Source: Methylomonas sp. (GTDB taxonomy: Bacteria; Pseudomonadota; Gammaproteobacteria; Methylococcales; Methylomonadaceae). Taken from it: 64,000 nt of DNA. Under the pieces are notes generated by a model that was not told where the DNA came from, searched no databases, and saw nothing but the letters and a program-made list of their open reading frames with translations. A program made the position numbers and the translations under genes. Of this stretch, positions 51,501-58,953 are shown one piece after another (position 1 is the first letter of the stretch; every line of letters starts with the position of its first letter). Where the stretch lies: the NCBI RefSeq assembly GCF_023228165.1, contig NZ_JALOBS010000012.1, positions 86,551 through 150,550 on the forward strand, given 5' to 3'.

Positions 51501-51773
51501 GTATACCGGCAACTAAGCGTGGAAGCCTTGCGGGCCCTGGTATCCATTGTGCGTAATAATCCCGACCTTTATATTGAGGACACCTTGGTCACCGATATTT
51601 TGATAGGGCACGCGGTAAGGATCTGCTGGTTACAGGCACACCCTCAATATCATGATCATTATGAAGAATACGTCTCGCTGGCTTGGCAGGCATTTTACCA
51701 ATTGCCGCCGCACGCATTAGCCAACGGCATTCTGGATGCGCTGGTGTATTTGCTCAATCACAATCAAAATTAA
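48510..51773 (+). CDS. Giant GH15 / phosphorylase-kinase-alpha-like protein
   Basis: 1087-residue protein resembling the GH15 glucoamylase-like domain of eukaryotic phosphorylase kinase alpha/beta subunits. N-terminal alpha/alpha-barrel sequence: NYTDAWVRDNVYSILAAWGL, GDHEWGHLQLDATSLFLLML, GIWERGNKMNHGQAELNASSIGMA and CKRFLLDGHQTVLEDHNRLHYEP; the carboxylate-bearing EWGHLQLD and GIWERG segments are catalytic-region candidates. The C-terminal 500 residues are also phosphorylase-kinase-like (HDFKFSKVMWNGPERP). The start is uncertain among TTG 48507, ATG 48510 and ATG 48537. Glucokinase follows 12 bp later, suggesting glucan breakdown or control of glycogen metabolism. Confidence 0.85.
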   Translation: MYKQFFSQSMSATQAPTGHSPSSTPDGLESYYRQVQGIILNRQDWVSGLLPASTAVTTHGNYTDAWVRDNVYSILAAWGLALAYRRGGDRPDRTYELEQSVVKLMRGLLTAMMRQSAKVEKFKHSQDPMDALHAKYDTHSGDVVVGDHEWGHLQLDATSLFLLMLVQMIASGLRIVFTLDEVNFVQNLVHYISRAYRTPDYGIWERGNKMNHGQAELNASSIGMAKAALEALANFNLFGKDGGQSSIIHVVSDDIARTRITLESLLPRESISKEVDAAVLSVTGFPAFAVDNPQLRHKTQAAIVDKLQGRYGCKRFLLDGHQTVLEDHNRLHYEPHELKQFADIECEWPLFFCYLLLNSLFKGDGQSALDYRRRLEALRVEENGQWLLPELYWVAAEAVEAEKANPHSQQRNPNENVPLVWAQSLFILGCLLQDGFIDLADIDPLGRHQGSEQKPLSGVQVALLAEDEVVQAELTRQGIPCQTRAEIAPIQVREASELAAAYTQVGRNDRIGLSGRPLRQLRTLSTSKLYELAGEPLLFLPQFLDQKGFYIAMDNQLLIQRLRLELAYIAKHWDKPGQPLVVINIKRNMLAGEDGQVLLGFIQKLQTGILNGVSIRLAPLADFLDTVCREKIGYLHDFKFSKVMWNGPERPVAHLLARCNSVPRQLHSYQLTEWEIGSDEALIAELQHNGNLFAQLEALALLAQRHGLDHSCGLSNGWGKMARVRDLVEEVYLRAGDLHLWQIVRRCAGLLGKYDINLEQAATEILVRQHGLTVGRAYSGKATLRRPTDSWQILETIRTFNPDDSSQQILTQELIIYLGMLIKLNPDLFADMHTIRVGHILQLIIARQKRLSSSSLDAAFNEILALPPHCLSRLVQETLEDYSNSESQLGRVETLRYEGEQQGLGAARFPVSMDPQHFGGAEDWYAWREQQGSVGRENEEFFSGVWELLHHCKGLMIGEKYNSKRRIDSDIMLAQMTAGEQSFRLHINHVLNKIQAPVYRQLSVEALRALVSIVRNNPDLYIEDTLVTDILIGHAVRICWLQAHPQYHDHYEEYVSLAWQAFYQLPPHALANGILDALVYLLNHNQN

Positions 51774-51784
51774 CGAGGTCGACC

Positions 51785-52777
51785 ATGATTCTTGCCGGCG
51801 ACATAGGCGGTACTAAAACGGTTTTATCTTTACTGGAGAAGGATGCAGGTGGCCTGTTGAAATGCGTTCGGGAGCATACTTTTGCCAGCGGCGAATATGA
51901 CAGCTTTGATGAGATTTTGGGGTTGTTTTTGCCGGCAAATGTACAGCTCGATTCGGCGTGTTTTGGCGTGGCGGGGCCGGTGGTTGACCAGCGCTGTTTT
52001 GCGACAAACCTGAATTGGACCCTGGATGCTGAATTACTGAAAACCAAGTTGGATACTCCAAGAGTCAGGTTGCTTAACGACTTGGAGGCCATGGCCTTTG
52101 GTATGCTGCATCTGGAAGCCGATGATTTCGTCGAGCTTAACCCCAATGCCGAGCCGCAATCCGGCAATATTGCCGTCATAGCCGCCGGTACCGGATTAGG
52201 CGAAGCAATCTTGTATTGGGACGGAGCGCGGTATCACCCTATTGCCAGCGAAGGCGGGCACTGCTCGTTTGCGCCGCAAACCGTGCAGCAGGATAAGTTG
52301 CTGCATTTTCTGCGTAGGCAATTTCCGCAGCATGTCAGTTACGAACGGATTTTATCGGGCGTCGGTTTTAGTCACCTGTACGATTTTCTGGTCGAGAGCC
52401 AGTTTGCGCCACCCTGCCCGGCTGTGCCGAATCCGGTATCCTGCCGGGGGGATGGTGTCGATCGGAATGCCATCATTTCCCGTCTGGGTATCAATGGCGA
52501 GGATGCCTTGTGTAGCGAAGCGGTGAGAATGTTTGTGGAAATTTACGGTGCGGAAGCCGGTAATTTGTTCATGAAGTCGTTTGCTACCGGGGGAGTGTTT
52601 ATCGGTGGCGGAATCGGCCCGAAAATACGGTCTGCCATGCAGGCCGGCGGATTCATGATGGGGTTTACCTCTAAAGGGCGTTTTCAAGCCTTATTGGGTA
52701 AAGTGTCGGTCAAGTTGGCGTTAAATCCCAGAACACCGCTGATCGGCGCTATGCATCATTTCGATACGGAAAACTAA
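51785..52777 (+). CDS. glk: Glucokinase
   Basis: ATP-dependent phosphorylation of glucose to glucose 6-phosphate. 330 residues. Phosphate-1 motif MILAGDIGGTKTVLSLL starts the protein; VRLLNDLEAMAFGML carries the catalytic aspartate, AAGTGLGEAIL the phosphate-2 motif and ASEGGHCSFAP the sugar-binding block. The ATG at 51785 has GAGG upstream; the frame is open further upstream inside the GH15-like gene and is disregarded. Directly coupled to the GH15-like gene, implying use of the glucose released from a glucan. A terminator hairpin follows. Confidence 0.95.
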   Translation: MILAGDIGGTKTVLSLLEKDAGGLLKCVREHTFASGEYDSFDEILGLFLPANVQLDSACFGVAGPVVDQRCFATNLNWTLDAELLKTKLDTPRVRLLNDLEAMAFGMLHLEADDFVELNPNAEPQSGNIAVIAAGTGLGEAILYWDGARYHPIASEGGHCSFAPQTVQQDKLLHFLRRQFPQHVSYERILSGVGFSHLYDFLVESQFAPPCPAVPNPVSCRGDGVDRNAIISRLGINGEDALCSEAVRMFVEIYGAEAGNLFMKSFATGGVFIGGGIGPKIRSAMQAGGFMMGFTSKGRFQALLGKVSVKLALNPRTPLIGAMHHFDTEN

Positions 52778-52786
52778 GCGATGCTG

Positions 52787-52812
52787 CTGCAGCCGTTTAG
52801 CAGCGGCTGCAG
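52787..52812. terminator. Bidirectional terminator-like hairpin
   Basis: CTGCAGCCG (52787-52795) and CGGCTGCAG (52804-52812), a perfect 9-bp stem with an 8-base loop, sit in the 46-bp gap between the convergent glk and small periplasmic protein genes. No strong T-run on either side. Confidence 0.65.
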
Positions 52813-52823
52813 TCGCGCGAGGC

Positions 52824-53204
52824 TTAGTGGTTCGCGTTATAAATCTGCATCATTTCTTTATACATATCCAACAGTTCTTGCAAGGTAGCCGCTGCACCCG
52901 CATCACCGTCTTTAACCTGGGTACGCGCTACGCGCATTTTGTCGCCAGCTTTTTGACGTAAACGCTCGGTGCCTTCAAAGCGGAATTCTTTTTGCAGGCC
53001 GCGAGCTTCTCTCAATGCATCTTCAACTTGATCTTTATCTGCGCCTTCAGAATTCAGGCTGACCGCTTTTTCCATTGCAGCCACTGTGCCTTCGCCTGCT
53101 GCTCTGACTTTGGCGTCGGTTGCGCCTTCGGCAAAAGCATTTGAAGACAATACTAAAGCTGATGTCATAACCAAAGACGCCAAAATTTTTTTAATGTTTA
53201 CCAT
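52824..53204 (-). CDS. Small secreted helical protein, unknown
   Basis: 126-residue exported protein with signal peptide MVNIKKILASLVMTSALVLSSNAFA. The mature part is entirely helical and charged (GEGTVAAMEKAVSLNSEGAD, QVEDALREARGLQKEFRFEG, TLQELLDMYKEMMQIYN), suggesting a small helical bundle. The length and helix pattern recall SmbP-type metal-binding proteins, but the histidine clusters of those are absent, so that name is not used. The start was set at ATG 53204; a TTG 12 bases earlier is in frame. It converges with glk. Function unknown. Confidence 0.75.
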   Translation of the reverse strand: MVNIKKILASLVMTSALVLSSNAFAEGATDAKVRAAGEGTVAAMEKAVSLNSEGADKDQVEDALREARGLQKEFRFEGTERLRQKAGDKMRVARTQVKDGDAGAAATLQELLDMYKEMMQIYNANH

Positions 53205-53742
53205 TTTTAAATCCAATTGTTAGAGGTGTTGTAATACTAATTAACAAAACAATTTAATGATAATCGTATGGCTAATTAGCTGCCACTTTGTAGCAAATTC
53301 ATCCTACCATAGTCGGACAAATAAAACTCGGAGATTAGATTATTTTCTGGATGGCGCACGGAAAACTATATACATTGAAAATCAGTCTTTAGGTTGCTGA
53401 TATTTTTATTGTCTGTTTTATATCAAAGGCTTATGTTTGTTTTTTAATAAAAATGCGTGTTTTTTTGAAATTGATTCTAATGTATATAAACCATTTATAT
53501 AATGAGGTTTATTTTATAAAAATAGCCCGGAGCAGACAGGTATTTTGCTAAATTGTCTGGGATCGAGATATCGATCTCAATGATTAATTCCATTAAATAA
53601 AAGTGGTTTAAATTCCGGATTAATAATACCGTAATAAATTAAGAATATTTTAGACTTTCTGGCAATAAAACGAATAGGTTGTTACTTTGCAGTAAATCTG
53701 AATCCTGTTCGGACTCAGGCCGGCTGATATTACGTTAAGAGG
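53205..53742. other. AT-rich geneless stretch (538 bp)
   Basis: No open frame of note in either strand. The sequence is strongly AT-rich compared with its neighbours (runs such as TTATTTTATAAAAATAG) and lies upstream of the small secreted protein gene and downstream of the globin-like gene, both minus strand. It may be a long promoter/regulatory region or an RNA leader; no clear hairpin or repeat was found. Confidence 0.4.
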
Positions 53743-54273
53743 TCAGTCGTTGGGCGGAAGTCTACCCAATGCGCCTTCTCTGCCGCTGGCGGCAACCTCA
53801 AGTAACTGTTGAGACAATTCCTTGCCGACCTTTAACTCGCTGATGGCCGCGCTTAAGTGTTCCAACAAAATATCGTAATGATCATCGTCTGGACCCAGCT
53901 TTAGCAGGAAGCTGTGGCACATGCACAGCGGGGTAATGACTTGAATATCCTGGCCGCCGATCACGTCTAACAAAAAGGCAAAGTCGTTACCGGTTACCAA
54001 GCTGGGTTTAGCATTGCTGCGGGCAAAGGCCGCGGTGAAAAAATCGTCCAATAAATCCAGATGTTCGTTCATCCTTGCCCCGGTCAACAGTTTCTTAATC
54101 AGAGCTTTGAGCGGTTTAGTTTGTTCGGGCAGCGGGTTGCTGTTAAAAAAACGATTGACCCGGTAGTCGTCCTGCATTTTTTCAAAACATTTGTCGATGA
54201 TTTGTTCGAGCAGCGAGGGGTCTAGGCCGGGTATGGAAACGGGTGTATGGGTAACTGTATGAGTAGCCATCAT
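53743..54273 (-). CDS. Truncated-haemoglobin-like protein
   Basis: 176-residue protein resembling group I truncated globins: LLEQIIDKCFEKMQDDYRVNRFF matches the A/B helices with the FF pair, LKALIKKLLTGA the E-helix, and MCHSFLLKLGPDDDHYDILLEHLSAAISEL the F-H region, where the histidine after MC is a candidate proximal ligand. An insertion in the middle (LLDDFFTAAFARSNAKPSLVTGNDF) is unusual for the family. The ATG at 54273 (with a second ATG next) has AAGGAG eight bases upstream; the frame further upstream is not used. Heme binding is inference. Possible roles are nitric oxide or oxygen handling. Confidence 0.55.
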   Translation of the reverse strand: MMATHTVTHTPVSIPGLDPSLLEQIIDKCFEKMQDDYRVNRFFNSNPLPEQTKPLKALIKKLLTGARMNEHLDLLDDFFTAAFARSNAKPSLVTGNDFAFLLDVIGGQDIQVITPLCMCHSFLLKLGPDDDHYDILLEHLSAAISELKVGKELSQQLLEVAASGREGALGRLPPND

Positions 54274-54450
54274 GATGCTGTCTCCTTGAATATTATTTTT
54301 GTTGAGAAGCGAATCCGCCAAAGCCAATGAGAATGACTGGGTCGTATTGTTGACAATAGTCTTCCAGTTACCCAAGCTTTGTCAAAAAAACTTAGTTTTT
54401 TAGTAGGTTTTTGATGATGATTAATCCTGCTTGTGCAGGTTTGGTGGGTT

Positions 54451-55530
54451 TTAGGTTTTTACCCTGTAGCTGTTTTTAAGTGCTTGAATGCAAGAAAATA
54501 AGGATTCTTGTTGGTTATGGATACTCTCGCAGAAAGTGAATTGCCCTAATGCCCGTACCAGGTTTTGTTTGGGTTCGCTGACTTTGAAATATGGGTTACC
54601 TGCCAGGTAGTCGCTAAAAAAACGCAGACCGAGTTCGAAGGGAATTAACCAGATCGCAGCGTAAAGATAGTCATAATCGCTTGCTGTGAAAAAATCGCCG
54701 GCTTCCTGTAGATAATGTTGCAAGATGATTTGGCAGTGGGCCAGGTTAAAGCTGTTGTCTTGCTTATTTCGGCAGCAGGAGCGTATGCAATCGCCGATAT
54801 CGTAATGTAGTAGCCCAGGCTTAACGGTGTCCAAATCAATCAGACTGATAATTTGCTCGCTTCCTGGCAGAAACAAAAAATTGTTGAGTTTTGGGTCGCC
54901 GTGAATCACCCTGATGGGCAGCGCTCCGCGGCGTTTGGCTAATTCCAAAACGTCTAGCCGGTTATGGTGGGCGTGGATAAATACCTCGCACTTTAAAAAG
55001 GCGGGGTCTTTTTCCACCGTTAACGGTTCCGCCAGCAACTGCCGGTAACGCTGAAAATAGCTGGGGGTAATATGAAAACCCGGCAGGGTATCGTGCAGTG
55101 AATCGGCCGGTAAATCGCTACAGAGGCGGTGAAAATGCGCCAGCGCAAAACCGACTTGAGCGGCTTCCGTATCGATATGTATTTGTTCGCGGCTTTCGGC
55201 CGGCTGGATCAATTCCAAGGATCGCCATACCTGCTGCTCATCATCCTGATAAAACGGCCTGCCCGCTTGTGTTAACAGTAACTCGGGGATGCTTAATTTT
55301 ACTGAATCTCGAGGTTTTTGCCTGATGTGCCGGTTCAATTTCGCCAGATTGTGGATGACGAGTTGCGGCTGTGGAAATACGCCGGCATTAATGCGTTGCA
55401 AGACAAAGCTGTCCGAGGCTGTTTCGACCAAAAAAGTATCGTTGATCAAACCATTCCCCAGTGGAGTAATGGTTTGAATGGACTGGCGGGGGGTAAATTG
55501 TCCAGCCGCTTTTAACAGCGTTTTATTCAC
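54451..55530 (-). CDS. APH-fold sugar kinase (NahK-like)
   Basis: 359-residue kinase of the aminoglycoside phosphotransferase fold, closest in pattern to N-acetylhexosamine/choline-type kinases. ITPLGNGLINDTFLVET and FVLQRINAGVFPQP form the nucleotide site; RVIHGDPKLNNFLFLPG is the catalytic loop (HGD..LNN) and LIDLDTVKPGLLHYDIGDCIRS the metal-binding DxD region. The GTG at 55530 overlaps the rdgB stop (GTGA), fixing the start; an upstream open frame lies inside rdgB. Exact sugar substrate unknown. Last gene of the rph-rdgB-kinase run. Confidence 0.85.
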   Translation of the reverse strand: MNKTLLKAAGQFTPRQSIQTITPLGNGLINDTFLVETASDSFVLQRINAGVFPQPQLVIHNLAKLNRHIRQKPRDSVKLSIPELLLTQAGRPFYQDDEQQVWRSLELIQPAESREQIHIDTEAAQVGFALAHFHRLCSDLPADSLHDTLPGFHITPSYFQRYRQLLAEPLTVEKDPAFLKCEVFIHAHHNRLDVLELAKRRGALPIRVIHGDPKLNNFLFLPGSEQIISLIDLDTVKPGLLHYDIGDCIRSCCRNKQDNSFNLAHCQIILQHYLQEAGDFFTASDYDYLYAAIWLIPFELGLRFFSDYLAGNPYFKVSEPKQNLVRALGQFTFCESIHNQQESLFSCIQALKNSYRVKT

Positions 55531-56114
55531 CGGCCGGTCAGTTGCTGGGTAAGAATCCGTAACGCCTGGCCGCGATGGCTCAGCTGATTTTTTATGTCCG
55601 GCGTCAATTGGGCGGATGAACATTGGTGAGATTCAAGCCAGAATACCGGGTCATAACCAAAGCCGTTGTCGCCGACGGCTGCTTCCAGAATCCGACCCTC
55701 CCAAACGCCCTGAGCGATAATGGGCGTGGGGTCGCCGGCATGCCGGAAATAAACCATGACGCAAATAAAACGTGCCGTGCGTCGTGGGCTGGGGATGCCG
55801 CGCATCTCCAGCAGCAGTTTTTCCAGATTGGCTTGGTCGGATGCGCCGACGCCGGCGTAACGGGCCGAAATGACTCCCGGCGCACCTTGCAAGGCATCCA
55901 CTACCAATCCCGAATCATCGGCAATCGCCGGCAATTGACAATGCTGAGCAGCATTACGGGCTTTGATAATGGCATTTTCGACAAAAGTAGAGCCGGTTTC
56001 GGCCGGTTCGGCGACGTTGAATTGCGATTGCGGCAAAATATTGTCGTGTTGCAATATGGCTTGAATTTCGCGAATTTTGCCGGGATTGCTACTGGCTAAC
56101 ACAATTGAATTCAT
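55527..56114 (-). CDS. rdgB: XTP/dITP pyrophosphatase
   Basis: Housekeeping nucleotide-pool cleaner hydrolysing dITP, XTP and ITP. 195 residues. Diagnostic blocks: IVLASSNPGKIREIQAIL at the start, FVENAIIKARNAAQHCQLPAIADDSGLVVDALQGAPGVISARYAG with the metal-binding acidic residues, and DNGFGYDPVFW and LSHRGQALR near the end. It follows rph by 30 bp, the standard rph-rdgB gene order, and overlaps the kinase downstream by 4 bp. Identification is firm. Confidence 0.96.
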   Translation of the reverse strand: MNSIVLASSNPGKIREIQAILQHDNILPQSQFNVAEPAETGSTFVENAIIKARNAAQHCQLPAIADDSGLVVDALQGAPGVISARYAGVGASDQANLEKLLLEMRGIPSPRRTARFICVMVYFRHAGDPTPIIAQGVWEGRILEAAVGDNGFGYDPVFWLESHQCSSAQLTPDIKNQLSHRGQALRILTQQLTGR

Positions 56115-56144
56115 GAGGCGACGGGTTGGCCCTGGTAGTGTCGA

Positions 56145-56876
56145 TTAACGGGGGTTTTTGGCGATTTCCAGCGCCTCCTGCTGTTTGGCAAGCAATTGGT
56201 TAATGCCGTGTTCGGCCAGCTCCAGCATGGCATTGAGTTCGTCTTTCCTAAAGGCGTGGCCTTCGGCCGTGCCTTGCACTTCTATAAAATTCCCGGCTTC
56301 GTTCATGACCACGTTCATGTCGGTTTCAGCCTGACTGTCCTCGGCGTAGTCCAGGTCCAATACCGGAATGCCGCCAAAAATGCCTACCGATACGGACGCA
56401 ACTTGGCCGTGCAGAGGATTTTTTTTGATGCGGTTGGTTTTCAACAAATGTTCGATAGCGATCGATAAAGCCACAAAGCCGCCGGTAATCGAAGCGGTGC
56501 GGGTGCCGCCGTCGGCTTGAATGACATCGCAATCGATGGTGATGGTATGTTCGCCCAGCGCTTTCATATCCAGCGCGGCCCGCAGCGAGCGGCCGATCAA
56601 GCGCTGAATTTCCAGGGTCCGCCCTCCTTGTTTACCTCGACCCGCTTCCCTGTCCATGCGGCTGTGCGTCGAGCGCGGCAGCATGCCGTATTCCGCGGTT
56701 ACCCAGCCTTCGCCTTTACCTTTTAAAAAACGCGGGACACTATTGTCGACGCTAGCGGTGCACAACACCCGGGTATCGCCGAATTCGACTAAAACCGATC
56801 CTTCTGCGTGTTTGGTGTAATGGCAGGTAAAACGTATGTCGCGCAGTTGATCCGGGTTGCGTCCGCTTGGTCTCAT
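56145..56876 (-). CDS. rph: Ribonuclease PH
   Basis: Phosphorolytic 3'-to-5' exoribonuclease that trims tRNA 3' ends. 243 residues beginning MRPSGRNPDQLRDIRFTCHY. Conserved: GDTRVLCTASVDNSVPRFLKGKGEGWVTAEYGMLPRSTHSR, GGRTLEIQRLIGRSLRAALD, DCDVIQADGGTRTASITGGFVAL and DLDYAEDSQAETDMNVVMN. All positions expected for the phosphate and RNA sites are visible. First of the rph-rdgB-kinase unit; the 97 bp upstream separate it from the Ser/Thr kinase on the same strand. Confidence 0.97.
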   Translation of the reverse strand: MRPSGRNPDQLRDIRFTCHYTKHAEGSVLVEFGDTRVLCTASVDNSVPRFLKGKGEGWVTAEYGMLPRSTHSRMDREAGRGKQGGRTLEIQRLIGRSLRAALDMKALGEHTITIDCDVIQADGGTRTASITGGFVALSIAIEHLLKTNRIKKNPLHGQVASVSVGIFGGIPVLDLDYAEDSQAETDMNVVMNEAGNFIEVQGTAEGHAFRKDELNAMLELAEHGINQLLAKQQEALEIAKNPR

Positions 56877-56973
56877 GTTGGTCTCGCAGGATAAAAATTG
56901 TCTTATTATACTGGCTTTACCCGCCGGTTTTTGAACTATCGGGCTGGCGGGTACGATGGATGTTAGTGGGCGC

Positions 56974-57870
56974 TCACGGGGTTAAGGCCTGAACCAATTC
57001 GGCCACGCTTTGCGGGCGTTGTTCCGGGTATATGGCCATTGCCCAATCGACGGCATTCAAGAGATATTCCGGATACTTGCGTTTGTAGATTTTGCTGGCT
57101 AAGGGCAGGGTGTCCTGTTTGACCCGGTCCGTGGAGGCTGGCGGTATTTTTAAGTCCAGACAGGCACGCATACTGGCGCCAACGGCGTAGATATCGGTCC
57201 AAGGCCCCAGTCGGCCATGATTGTCATATTGTTCTATGGGCGAAAAACCGTTGGTCAACACTTTGGCGCGGTGATTGGACGGATGGCTGGGAAATTTGCG
57301 TATCGCGCCAAAGTCCAACAATAGCGGATCGTTATTGGCGCGGATCAAAATGTTGGCGGGTTTTATATCCAGATGCACGAGTTGATGGGTGTGGATAACT
57401 TCGATACCTTTTAGCAATAGACTAAATACCGTCAATAAGAAGGATTCTGTGGCGGGGAGGATTTTCCTGTGCAGAATTTTGTCCAGGCACAGGCCGTAGT
57501 CGTAGGTCATAACCATATACACGGTTTCGTTGGCCTGAAAGAAATTAATCACTTCCACGATGTTGTGGTGTTTTAAGGAAGCCAATGCCTTGGCCTCCTC
57601 AAAAAACAGCGCCCGCCCGCGCATGAACATGGCGAGGTTTTCCTCGCTATTGGGTACCACGATATTGTTCCAGGTGCGGTGCGCCAGCTTACGCGGCAGG
57701 TATTCCTTAATCGCCACTTGTACCTGATCTTCCAGTTGCCTGGCCAAGTACACGGAGCTAAAGCCGCCGTGCGCAAGCTCACGTTCGATCATGTACTGAT
57801 CTATAATGGTGCCAGATTGCAGATAATTCCACTGCTGCGGGTACGTTTCCGGATCGTAATATTCGGCCAT
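56974..57870 (-). CDS. Serine/threonine protein kinase
   Basis: 298-residue single-domain Hanks-type kinase. Subdomain I is ELAHGGFSSVYLAR, the ATP lysine is in VQVAIKEYLPR, the catalytic loop reads LVHLDIKPANILIR, the DFG segment is LLLDFGAIRKF, and the activation/APE region is GFSPIEQYDNHGRLGPWTDIYAVG. There is no membrane helix or sensor domain, so the kinase is cytosolic. It is transcribed divergently from yicC with a 44-bp shared upstream region. A PP2C phosphatase partner often found beside such kinases is absent. Substrate unknown. Confidence 0.93.
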   Translation of the reverse strand: MAEYYDPETYPQQWNYLQSGTIIDQYMIERELAHGGFSSVYLARQLEDQVQVAIKEYLPRKLAHRTWNNIVVPNSEENLAMFMRGRALFFEEAKALASLKHHNIVEVINFFQANETVYMVMTYDYGLCLDKILHRKILPATESFLLTVFSLLLKGIEVIHTHQLVHLDIKPANILIRANNDPLLLDFGAIRKFPSHPSNHRAKVLTNGFSPIEQYDNHGRLGPWTDIYAVGASMRACLDLKIPPASTDRVKQDTLPLASKIYKRKYPEYLLNAVDWAMAIYPEQRPQSVAELVQALTP

Positions 57871-57914
57871 TGTTTATGCGTTTCGCGAGGTATCGCGGCG
57901 ATTATAGGTGAAAA

Positions 57915-58778
57915 ATGATAAGAAGCATGACTGCGTTTGCAGACGGCGAGATTGGCGTCGACAACCTAACCATCCTTTGCGAACTAAGGTCGGTGAATCA
58001 TCGCTACAGCGATGTCAGCGTCAAATTGCCCGAACGGCTGCGTTTTGTAGAGGCGGATTTGCGCCGATTGGTGGCGGATAAGCTCAAGCGCGGCAAGATT
58101 GAATGTGCATTGAGCTACAAAAAACAGCCGGGCAGCCAAAGCTTCAACGTTCATACGGAAACCCTGCAAAAATTGCTGGCGGTCACGGCGGAAATAGAAG
58201 CTTGTATGACCAATCCGCACGCTTTTTCCGCCTTGGATGTGTTGCTGTTTCCTGGTGTGCAACAAGAAGCGGAAACCGATAAAGAGGCATTGCAGGAAAA
58301 AATTATTTACCTAATAAACACTACGCTGGACAAATTGCTGGAGACGCGTGCCCGCGAAGGCGCGCAACTGGCCGTTTTGTTAAGCGACCGTTGCGAAAAA
58401 ATCGGTCAGCTGGTGGAGACAGCCCATCAACGCATGCCGGAGGTATTAAATAACCTGCGTAATAAGCTGATTGCCCGCATTACTGAGTTGGTTGCCGAGC
58501 CTAACTTCGATAGGCTGGAGCAGGAATTGGTGCTGCTGGTGCAAAAACTGGATGTGACGGAAGAGCTGGATCGCCTGCAAACTCATGTGGCGGAAGTGTT
58601 ACGCGCTCTCAAACAAAAAGAACCCATCGGCCGCAGGTTGGATTTTTTAATGCAGGAAATGAACCGTGAAGCCAATACGCTGGGTTCCAAATCCGCCGAC
58701 AGAGAAATGACGCAAATATCCATCGATTTGAAAGTACTGATAGAGCAGATGCGCGAGCAGATTCAGAACATTGAATGA
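57915..58778 (+). CDS. yicC: YicC family endoribonuclease
   Basis: 287-residue member of the YicC/YloC family; the E. coli protein participates in small-RNA turnover as an endoribonuclease. Conserved N-terminus MIRSMTAFADGEIGVDNLTILCELRSVNHRYSDVSVKLPE, central helical part and the hallmark end VLRALKQKEPIGRRLDFLMQEMNREANTLGSKSADREMTQISIDLKVLIEQMREQIQNIE. The classical neighbour rph lies 1 kb away on the opposite strand, separated by the Ser/Thr kinase gene. A terminator hairpin follows. Confidence 0.95.
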   Translation: MIRSMTAFADGEIGVDNLTILCELRSVNHRYSDVSVKLPERLRFVEADLRRLVADKLKRGKIECALSYKKQPGSQSFNVHTETLQKLLAVTAEIEACMTNPHAFSALDVLLFPGVQQEAETDKEALQEKIIYLINTTLDKLLETRAREGAQLAVLLSDRCEKIGQLVETAHQRMPEVLNNLRNKLIARITELVAEPNFDRLEQELVLLVQKLDVTEELDRLQTHVAEVLRALKQKEPIGRRLDFLMQEMNREANTLGSKSADREMTQISIDLKVLIEQMREQIQNIE

Positions 58779-58819
58779 TGTTTCAGGCTGTCCCCAACAG
58801 TCCCGATCACCCCTTCAAG

Positions 58820-58842
58820 GCCGCGTAAATCGCGGCTTTTTT
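58820..58842 (+). terminator. Rho-independent terminator after yicC
   Basis: GCCGCG (58820-58825), loop TAAAT, CGCGGC (58831-58836), then TTTTTT (58837-58842). A textbook intrinsic terminator ending the yicC transcript and isolating it from the CRISPR-Cas genes that start at 58954. Confidence 0.9.
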
Positions 58843-58953
58843 GTGCCTAGCTGTTTAATATGATCCCAAGAAAGCGTATCAACGGCTTTGAAAAGCTTGC
58901 CAAAACAGACCTTGCTTGTTAGATTCCCGAAAATAAGACAAGGAGGTCAAATC

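Noticed and set aside
52824..53204. Naming the small secreted protein SmbP
   Set aside because: The helical pattern is similar, but the histidine-rich metal-binding repeats of SmbP are missing.
54426..54439. CCTGC/GCAGG hairpin as terminator of the NahK-like gene
   Set aside because: Five-base stem only and no T-tract on the minus strand; too weak to list as a feature.
58843..58953. Search for a CRISPR array near cas6
   Set aside because: No regularly spaced direct repeats occur between the yicC terminator and cas6, nor anywhere else in the window; the array must be outside.
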